27,753 nt of DNA from Pseudomonadota bacterium (GTDB lineage Bacteria > Pseudomonadota > Gammaproteobacteria > Burkholderiales > Gallionellaceae), in the NCBI GenBank assembly GCA_021822115.1, contig JAJZSA010000027.1, positions 1 through 27,753 on the forward strand. The letters run 5' to 3'. A model generated the notes under the pieces. That model was not told the DNA's origin. It saw only the letters and a program-made list of their open reading frames with translations, and searched no databases. The position numbers were made by a program, and so were the translations under genes. Positions 22,297 through 27,753 of this stretch are shown piece after piece; the first letter of the stretch is position 1; the number at the start of each line of letters is the position of its first letter.

Positions 22297-22407
22297 GTCA
22301 TTCCGGCGCAGGCCGGAATCCAGCGCTTTTATTCAACACGCCTTTGGTTTGGCCCCGCGTTGCGGAAAGGATCTTGTTGACCGAATGCCGGCCTGCGCCG
22401 GAATGAC
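22297..22407. repeat. Pair of inverted palindromic repeats between aroC and tatD
   Basis: GTCATTCCGGCGCAGGCCGG starts at 22297 and its inverse ends at 22407, flanking about 65 bases. Each arm is itself palindromic: ATTCCGGC-GCAG-GCCGGAAT (22300-22319) and ATGCCGGC-CTGC-GCCGGAAT (22385-22404, one mismatch). The form resembles the dRS3-type ATTCC-N-GGAAT repeats of Neisseria and other betaproteobacteria; possibly a small non-autonomous element. Confidence 0.75.
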
Positions 22408-22423
22408 CAACCGGGAACCGGAT

Positions 22424-23182
22424 ATGTTCATCGACACCCACTGCCATCTGGATGCGGAAGAGTTCGGCGATACGCAAGCCGATATCGTGCGCGCTGCGCA
22501 GGCGGCCGGCGTGGGCCGCATCATCGTGCCGTCGGTGGCACGCGCCAATTTCGACAGCGTGCGCGAACTATGCAAGCACTTCCCCGCTTGCGCCCCTGCC
22601 TACGGCATCCACCCGATGTATACCGACACCGCCATGCCGGCTGACCTGCAAGCGCTGCGCGAGCTGCTGCAACGGCACAGGCCGGTCGCTATCGGCGAGA
22701 TCGGGCTGGATTTCTTCATTGACCACTACGACCGTGCACGGCAGGAATATTTCTTCGTCGAACAATTGAAACTGGCAAAGGAATTCGATCTGCCGGTGCT
22801 GCTACACATCCGCCGCGCGCAGGACGTCATCCTCAAATACCTGCGCCAGAACAGGGTATGCGGCGGCATCGCGCATGCCTTCAACGGCAGCCGGCAGCAG
22901 GCTGAGGAATTCATCAAGCTGGGATTCAAACTGGGCTTCGGTGGTGCGATGACCTACAGCCGCGCCACCAAGCTGCGCGAACTGGCCGCCACCCTGCCGC
23001 TGGACAGCATCGTGCTGGAGACGGATGCGCCGGACATCCCGCCCGACTTTCTCGAACGCGGACTGCCGAACAAACCGGAATATCTGCCGCGCATCGCCGA
23101 GACGCTGGCAGAGTTGCGCGGACTGCCGCTGGAAGCGGTGGCCACCGCCACCAGCCGCAATCTGGAGGCTATCCTGCGCTGA
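22424..23182 (+). CDS. tatD: TatD family metal-dependent hydrolase (DNase)
   Basis: TatD proteins are TIM-barrel metal hydrolases with 3'-5' exonuclease activity reported for E. coli TatD. In 252 residues the metal ligands are visible: H6 and H8 (DTHCH), E92 (AIGEIGLDF), H128 (LLHIRRA), H151 (AHAFNG) and D201 (LETDAPD). The start at 22424 is the conserved MFIDTHCHLD; an in-frame upstream start would translate the palindromic repeat. The ribosome site GGGA lies just after that repeat. Paralogues (YcfH, YjjV) make the exact subfamily uncertain. It converges with the GGDEF gene, overlapping 14 bases. Confidence 0.9.
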   Translation: MFIDTHCHLDAEEFGDTQADIVRAAQAAGVGRIIVPSVARANFDSVRELCKHFPACAPAYGIHPMYTDTAMPADLQALRELLQRHRPVAIGEIGLDFFIDHYDRARQEYFFVEQLKLAKEFDLPVLLHIRRAQDVILKYLRQNRVCGGIAHAFNGSRQQAEEFIKLGFKLGFGGAMTYSRATKLRELAATLPLDSIVLETDAPDIPPDFLERGLPNKPEYLPRIAETLAELRGLPLEAVATATSRNLEAILR

Positions 23183-24509
23183 CGCGCACGGCGTTGCGCC
23201 CGGCCGTTTTCGCCTGGTACAGGGCGCGGTCGATACGTTCGAAGAACAGATCCTCTCGCTCGCTGGCGCGATATTCGCCCACACCGGCACTCACCGTGAG
23301 CTCATGGTCCGGCAACAGTTGCGTACGTGCGATCTCGCCCCGGAAGCGTTCGGCGAACTCGCGCGCCGACTCCAGCGGGGTGTTGCGCAACAGGATGGCG
23401 AACTCCTCGCCGCCCCAGCGCACTACGGTGTCGCTCTTGCGGATGGCATCCTTCAGCTTCGCCGCGACCTGCTGCAACACCTGGTCGCCCACAATGTGGC
23501 CATAGGTATCGTTCACGCGCTTGAACAGGTCGATATCGACCAGCACCATGGAAAAGGAGGGCGAGTCGTAGCGCACGATGCGCTCCACCTCGCGCTCCAT
23601 CTCCTGATAGAACATGCGCTTGTTGCCCAAGTCGGTGAGCGCATCGGTATAGGAGAGCAGCTCCAGCGTCTTGTTCTTCTCCTTCAGCATCTCGACCAGT
23701 TCGTGCAGTTCGGTGGTGTGATGCTTGAGGATGTTCACCCACGAGCCGTAGGCGAAACCGATCAGCTCGCTCTGCGACACCACCCCCACCAGTCGACCGC
23801 CCTCGTCCACCACGATGGCGCGCTTGAAGTGCAGCTTCTGGATCTGCATCAGGGTGTCGTGGATGGAACTGTCGCGCCGCGTGGTGACCACCGGGCTCAC
23901 CATGTAATGCGCCAGCGGCTGTGACAGGTCGGCATCCGCCGCCAGCAAGTTGAATACGTCGCGTGTGGTGATGATGCCGATCGGTTGCACGCCCTCGACC
24001 ACGATCACCGCATCCTCCATCTTGCGGAAATGATGCAGCACATCCTCGAGGATCCAGTCCGCCGTGAAGGTGGGCGGTGGTGCGCGCCACACCAGGTCGC
24101 CCACCGTCTTGCGCTCCATCAGCACGGTCGGATCGATGGACGACAGGATGTCGGTATGGCTGACGATGCCGGTCATGCAATCCGCGTCATCCACCACGCC
24201 GACATAGCGCTGCCCGCTCTGCTCCAGCTGTTCCAGCGCGGTCAGCACCGGACGGTCGCCGTTCACGCAGACGATGCGCGGCAGGGCAAAGGCCGAAAGA
24301 TGATGGTCCATGTCGCCGTTGGCATGGATGTGCGCCATCAGTTCCTCGATGGAGAACACGAAGCGCTCGTGTCCCTGCTCGATCACCACGCTGCTGACCC
24401 CTTCCGCTTCCATCAGCGCGGCTGCCTGCCGCACGGATACTTCGAAATCCGTGCGCAGGATGGAATGGCGGGCGATATCCGCCAGTTTCGGGAATGCGAT
24501 GTATTCCAT
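23169..24509 (-). CDS. Diguanylate cyclase with four CBS domains
   Basis: Predicted to make cyclic di-GMP from two GTP. The start at 24509 (AAAGG four bases upstream) gives 446 residues: two pairs of CBS domains at about 8-125 and 138-252, a short coiled linker (LHELVEMLKEKNKTLELLSY), then a GGDEF domain (about 285-443) with LTDLGNKRMF, active-site RWGGEEF (GGEEF 366-370) and an inhibitory I-site RKSD (357-360) five residues before it. No membrane segment or signal peptide, so cytoplasmic. CBS pairs usually bind adenosine nucleotides, suggesting control by energy state. It lies 38 bases after the LuxR-type regulator gene. Confidence 0.92.
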   Translation of the reverse strand: MEYIAFPKLADIARHSILRTDFEVSVRQAAALMEAEGVSSVVIEQGHERFVFSIEELMAHIHANGDMDHHLSAFALPRIVCVNGDRPVLTALEQLEQSGQRYVGVVDDADCMTGIVSHTDILSSIDPTVLMERKTVGDLVWRAPPPTFTADWILEDVLHHFRKMEDAVIVVEGVQPIGIITTRDVFNLLAADADLSQPLAHYMVSPVVTTRRDSSIHDTLMQIQKLHFKRAIVVDEGGRLVGVVSQSELIGFAYGSWVNILKHHTTELHELVEMLKEKNKTLELLSYTDALTDLGNKRMFYQEMEREVERIVRYDSPSFSMVLVDIDLFKRVNDTYGHIVGDQVLQQVAAKLKDAIRKSDTVVRWGGEEFAILLRNTPLESAREFAERFRGEIARTQLLPDHELTVSAGVGEYRASEREDLFFERIDRALYQAKTAGRNAVRVSAG

Positions 24510-24533
24510 ATTGCCTTTCAAATTTGATCGCCG

Positions 24534-24548
24534 GTGCGCATGGCGCAC
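24534..24548 (-). other. Hairpin between the regulator and the cyclase gene
   Basis: GTGCGC-ATG-GCGCAC (24534-24548) is a perfect 6-bp stem that begins at the last base of the regulator stop codon and ends 24 bases before the cyclase ATG. No T-run follows, so it probably affects translation or mRNA decay instead of stopping transcription. Confidence 0.45.
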
Positions 24549-25201
24549 TAGCTGCGCGCACTCAGCCGCAGGTAGACATCGAACAGGCGCACCAGGTCCG
24601 CGATGGAGGCGGCGCCGGTCTTCTGCATCGTCAGGCCGCGATGGGTCTTCACGGTCTTCACCGAGATACCCAAGCGTTGCGCGATCTCGGGATTGCTCAA
24701 GCCTTGCGCCACTAGCGCGCCGATCTCCATCTGGCGCGGCGTCAATTCGGCGAAGCGCTGCATCACCTGGCGGTTGTCGGTGTGCAAGCCCTCCAGACGC
24801 TGATGCTCGACCATGGCGTCCCGCAGGTTGCGGCGCAGGGTCGCCATGGAGAACGGCCGATCCATCACGCGGAACGGGGCTGATTTGAGCAAAGAGCCCA
24901 GACCGGCCACGCCAGCCTGGGCGCCGGTGAGCGAACTGCCGATATAGATGCGCGGGATGTGCGACCTCAGTGTGTACTGCGCATGTTCGGTCGCCGCCAG
25001 CTGGCTGATCGACACCAGCATGCAGAACACCTGCTGCGGATCAGCGCTGCCGTCCAGCCAGGCTTGCGCCTCGTCACAGGAGGTGAAGCTGCGCATGCCG
25101 AAACCCTCCTGCTGCCCGATCCGCCCCACGGCTTTGCCGAGAGCGATGTCGTCATCGACGACCAGGGCGATCTTTTCGTTATTATCTTGGTGTGTCGTCA
25201 T
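24548..25201 (-). CDS. LuxR/FixJ-type regulator with degenerate receiver domain
   Basis: From the start at 25201 the product is 217 residues: a receiver-like domain (about 10-130) and a C-terminal LuxR helix-turn-helix (LTPRQMEIGALVAQGLSNPEIAQRLGISVKTVKTH, about 153-187). The receiver keeps the acidic triad VVDDD (14-18), but the phospho-acceptor site reads LVSISQL (62-68) with no Asp, and the usual KPF is RPF (MDRPF), so both key residues are replaced. Phosphorylation-independent control is likely. A longer frame to 25309 has no family support. Probably co-transcribed with the downstream CBS-GGDEF gene. No symbol assigned. Confidence 0.88.
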   Translation of the reverse strand: MTTHQDNNEKIALVVDDDIALGKAVGRIGQQEGFGMRSFTSCDEAQAWLDGSADPQQVFCMLVSISQLAATEHAQYTLRSHIPRIYIGSSLTGAQAGVAGLGSLLKSAPFRVMDRPFSMATLRRNLRDAMVEHQRLEGLHTDNRQVMQRFAELTPRQMEIGALVAQGLSNPEIAQRLGISVKTVKTHRGLTMQKTGAASIADLVRLFDVYLRLSARS

Positions 25202-25327
25202 TCGATTCCTGCCTATCGGGGCTGCCCAGGCATTATGCGCCCGATATTTCGGATAGAATTTTAGCCGTCCCGCACCCGCCCCGATATGAGACCAAGGTCC
25301 CATATCCAACCGATCCCCAACACAAAG

Positions 25328-26101
25328 ATGTCACACCACACGCTAGATCCCGACCATGAACGCCGCTTCGGCGGCCTCGATCGCCTGTATGGCGATGGCA
25401 CGCGCCTGACCTTGCGGCAAGCTCGCGTCGCCGTGATCGGCGTCGGCGGCGTCGGTTCGTGGGTGGTGGAAGCGCTGGCGCGCAGCGGCATCGGGCATAT
25501 CACGCTGATCGATTTCGACCAGGTCGCGGTATCCAACGTCAACCGGCAGATCCAGGCACTGGACAGCACGCTGGGCATGGCCAAAGTGGAGGCACTGCGC
25601 CTGCGCATCGCCGACATCAGCCCGGCCTGCAAGGTGACCCTGATCGAGGATTTCCTCACGCAGGAGAACATGGGGCAACTGATCGCTCCCGGCAGCTTCG
25701 ACGCGGTGATCGATGCCTGCGACGAGGCGAAGGTGAAGGCGGCACTGATCGTGCATGCGCGTTTCAACAAAATCAGGCTGGTGGTGTGCGGTGCGGCGGG
25801 CGGTAAACGCGAAGCGCTCAACCTGCGCCGCGACGACCTGGCGCGCAGCACGCATGACGCCCTGCTGGCACGCATCCGCACCCTGCTGAAGAAGGACTTC
25901 AACATCCAGCCGCGCAAGAACGGCAAGTTCGGCGTGAGTTGCATCTATCTGGCGGAGCCGTCGCAACGCAGCACGACCTGCGCCACCGGCGACCTCAATT
26001 GTTCCGGCTATGGCTCCTCGGTGATGGTGACCGCCAGCATGGGTTTCGCCGCCGCGACCTGGTGCGTGGACAGCTTGCTGGCCGCGCGTGCCACTACTTG
26101 A
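25328..26101 (+). CDS. tcdA: tRNA threonylcarbamoyladenosine dehydratase
   Basis: TcdA (CsdL) uses ATP to cyclise t6A to ct6A at position 37 of tRNAs reading ANN codons. The 257-residue protein is E1/ThiF-like: start MSHHTLDPDHERRFGGLDRLYG, nucleotide-binding GVGGVGSWVVEALARSG (38-54), IDFDQVAVSNVNRQIQAL and VIDACDEAKVK, with the C-terminal SVMVTASMGF typical of the family. An in-frame ATG at 25286 is possible but adds a non-conserved tail. It diverges from the regulator gene and converges on corA with an eight-base overlap. Confidence 0.93.
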   Translation: MSHHTLDPDHERRFGGLDRLYGDGTRLTLRQARVAVIGVGGVGSWVVEALARSGIGHITLIDFDQVAVSNVNRQIQALDSTLGMAKVEALRLRIADISPACKVTLIEDFLTQENMGQLIAPGSFDAVIDACDEAKVKAALIVHARFNKIRLVVCGAAGGKREALNLRRDDLARSTHDALLARIRTLLKKDFNIQPRKNGKFGVSCIYLAEPSQRSTTCATGDLNCSGYGSSVMVTASMGFAAATWCVDSLLAARATT

Positions 26102-27053
26102 GCCAGCCCTTGCGCCAGAACACCCACAGCGGCAGCCCGATGGAGAATGCCATCAGCAGTAGCGCAAAAGGATAGCCGAAACGCCAGTGCAGCTCCGGCA
26201 TCACGCTGAAGTTCATGCCATAGATGGAGGCGAGCAGCGTGGGCGGCAGCAAGGCCACCGACACCACCGAGAACAGGCGCACGATCTTGTTCTGGTTGAT
26301 GTTGATGAAGCCGATCACCGCATCCATCAGGAAGTTAACCTTGTCGAACAGGAATGCGGTATGACCGTCCAGCGATTCGATGTCCTGCTGGATCTGGCGC
26401 ACCTCTTCCACCTGTGCCGGGCTCAAGGTCTTGGTACGCACCAGGAATGACAGCGCCCGTTGCGTATCCATCACGTTGCGCCGGATACGCCCGTTCACGT
26501 GCTCGGCATGGGCGATGGCCGCCAGCGTCTCACGCGCTTGCCGGTCGTCCAGCGACTCGTTCAGCACGCGCTCGCTCACGCCGCCGAGATCGGCATACAC
26601 CTCTTCCAGCGCGTCGGCGGAGAACTCCACATCCATGTCGAACAGCTCGATCAGCACGTCGCGGCAATCCTCGATGGGCCCCGACTCGGCGCGCATGCGG
26701 ATGCGCAACAGGCGGAAGATGGGCAGGTCGCTCTCATGGATGCTGATCAGCGTGCGTCCGGTCAGCACGAAGGCGATGGCGACGCTGTGGGTGGAGCTCT
26801 CGCTGCCGGTAAGGAAATCGGAGCGCAGGTAGAGGTTGCCTTCATGCTCGTAGAAACGCGCGCTGGCCTCGATGTCGCGCAGCAGTTCCGGGCTGGGCAG
26901 GCGCAGCGCGAAATTGGCCTCGACCCATGCCAGCTCTTCCTCGGTGGCGGCATACAGATCGAGCCAGACCGCCTCGTGCAGACGCTGCGCCTGCGTCGCA
27001 TCGAACTGGATGCGCTCGAGCTTTCCGTGCTTCAAGGCAAATACATGCAGCAT
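26094..27053 (-). CDS. corA: Magnesium/cobalt transporter CorA
   Basis: CorA forms a pentameric Mg2+ channel in the inner membrane. The 319-residue protein has a large acidic and helical cytoplasmic domain, then two C-terminal helices (about 258-277 and 295-314) with the selectivity motif GMN (279-281, in SIYGMNFSVMPEL) between them and the basic C-terminal WRKGWLK. A purine-rich GGGGAGGGGAT precedes the ATG. It follows thpR after 22 bases on the same strand, so the two may share a transcript; its stop overlaps tcdA by eight bases. Confidence 0.95.
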   Translation of the reverse strand: MLHVFALKHGKLERIQFDATQAQRLHEAVWLDLYAATEEELAWVEANFALRLPSPELLRDIEASARFYEHEGNLYLRSDFLTGSESSTHSVAIAFVLTGRTLISIHESDLPIFRLLRIRMRAESGPIEDCRDVLIELFDMDVEFSADALEEVYADLGGVSERVLNESLDDRQARETLAAIAHAEHVNGRIRRNVMDTQRALSFLVRTKTLSPAQVEEVRQIQQDIESLDGHTAFLFDKVNFLMDAVIGFININQNKIVRLFSVVSVALLPPTLLASIYGMNFSVMPELHWRFGYPFALLLMAFSIGLPLWVFWRKGWLK

Positions 27054-27075
27054 ATCCCCTCCCCTGTGACGGTGC

Positions 27076-27621
27076 TCATTCTAATCCGCCGCCAGCGTAG
27101 CGTTGCAACACCTCGTAGCGCGCCCCCGCGGCATCGCTCAAGGACTGTACCAGCGCGAAATCGCGCACTTGCCAGGTCACGGCCGGCAGGGCCGGCAACG
27201 GCGCATCGCTCCAGTGCGCATTGCGCAACAAGGTGACATGTGCCTGATAAGACTGTTGCTCGACAGCGAAATGGTGCGCACGCAAGCGTGCCTGCAGCGT
27301 TTGCACCAAGACCAGCAGGGCCGGCGGCGGATCGAGCGGCGCCCCATACACGATATGGTTATGCCCCCAATAACGGGCTGCGGCCCAGTGCAGGCTGAAC
27401 GGCGGGCACGCCACTTCGCGCGCCAGACAGTGCAACGCCTCCAGCCGCCCCTCCGGCACCGCCCCGAGGAAGGCCAGCGTGCAATGCAGGGTCTGCGGCC
27501 GCATCGCCCGCCCGCCGCACAGCGTCTGCAACGCCGGCTGCCAGGCAGCGATGGCGGCGCGTTCGGCGGCTGCGGGCCACAGTGCGAAGAACAGGCGACG
27601 GATGGGAACGGGGTTATCCAT
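27076..27621 (-). CDS. thpR: RNA 2',3'-cyclic phosphodiesterase
   Basis: ThpR (LigT, 2H phosphoesterase superfamily) hydrolyses 2',3'-cyclic phosphate ends to 2'-phosphates and can ligate 2'-5' ends in reverse. The 181-residue protein has the N-terminal RRLFFALWP and the two catalytic HxT motifs, H46-C-T48 (LHCTLAFLG) and H128-V-T130 (YQAHVTLLRNA), at the usual spacing. Size is normal. It lies upstream of corA and diverges from the gene at the window edge. Biological role in bacteria is little understood. Confidence 0.92.
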   Translation of the reverse strand: MDNPVPIRRLFFALWPAAAERAAIAAWQPALQTLCGGRAMRPQTLHCTLAFLGAVPEGRLEALHCLAREVACPPFSLHWAAARYWGHNHIVYGAPLDPPPALLVLVQTLQARLRAHHFAVEQQSYQAHVTLLRNAHWSDAPLPALPAVTWQVRDFALVQSLSDAAGARYEVLQRYAGGGLE

Positions 27622-27676
27622 GAGCAGATGCTAACGCCACAGCCATGGCAGGGTCGAGTGCGGCACGACATTCGGG

Positions 27677-27682
27677 TAGAAT
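27677..27682 (+). promoter_or_regulatory. Possible -10 element for the gene at the window edge
   Basis: TAGAAT lies 28 bases before the ATG at 27711 and overlaps an alternative in-frame ATG at 27681, which argues for the 27711 start. No good -35 is seen. Confidence 0.35.
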
Positions 27683-27710
27683 GCGCGCCTTGAACAGCCC
27701 GGTCGCCATC

Positions 27711-27753
27711 ATGACTGCCCGTTTACGCGAGATCCCGTACAACTACACCTCCT
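27711..27753 (+). CDS. Start of a probable DUF3683-type FAD-linked oxidoreductase (cut by window edge)
   Basis: Only 14 residues are visible: MTARLREIPYNYTS. I recall LREIPYNYTSFSDREIV as the N-terminus of large betaproteobacterial FAD-binding/DUF3683 proteins, but so short a piece cannot prove it. A second in-frame ATG at 27681 would add ten residues but overlaps a -10-like TAGAAT. It diverges from thpR. Function not assigned beyond the family guess. Confidence 0.5.
   Translation, partial: MTARLREIPYNYTS

Noticed and set aside
22349..22423. N-terminal extension of tatD containing MPACAGMTN
   Set aside because: This is a translation of the palindromic repeat; the conserved TatD N-terminus starts at 22424.

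Overview
The window is about 60% GC, gene-dense chromosomal sequence from a betaproteobacterium. The evidence is the protein sequences (14-subunit-type NADH dehydrogenase nuoA-F, FtsH, CarAB, PstSCAB, RlmE, ThpR, TcdA) and the gene order, which keeps the proteobacterial greA / yhbY / rlmE-ftsH-folP-glmM and secG-tRNA-Leu(GAG) neighbourhoods. A Nitrosomonadales/Gallionellaceae-type host is a tentative guess; nothing here fixes the genus.

Layout. (1) 1-5335, minus strand: tpiA, secG, tRNA-Leu(GAG), then nuoA-B-C-D-E and the start of nuoF. (2) 5337-9290, plus strand: a Pho-box-like promoter and pstS-pstC-pstA-pstB, the high-affinity phosphate ABC transporter, without phoU. It is divergent from tpiA and convergent with glmM, and ends at a bidirectional terminator. 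(3) 9458-14247, minus strand: rlmE-ftsH-folP-glmM (rRNA methylation, membrane protease, folate synthesis, amino-sugar synthesis), with yhbY divergent from rlmE. (4) 14629-19460, minus strand: carA-carB-greA, with a strong promoter and a long hairpin in the carA leader. (5) 19657-20190: the manganese exporter mntP, divergent from carA. (6) 20191-21135: the only accessory stretch. It holds two imperfect inverted copies of a structured ~220-240 bp repeat, two extra hairpins between them, and an AT-rich orphan gene of 88 codons. (7) 21153-27753: aroC, a pair of short palindromic repeats, tatD, a LuxR-type regulator with a degenerate receiver followed by a four-CBS-domain GGDEF diguanylate cyclase, tcdA, thpR-corA, and the first codons of a probable DUF3683-type oxidoreductase.

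Most genes are housekeeping and their assignments are secure. The parts most worth a second look are the paired structured repeats at 20269-20825, where three stems show compensatory base changes between copies; the degenerate receiver (phospho-acceptor Asp and conserved Lys both replaced) next to a CBS-GGDEF enzyme; the duplicated 3' end of pstB with only synonymous differences; the ftsH terminator whose T-tract abuts the folP start codon; and the hairpin at the start of the carAB transcript.
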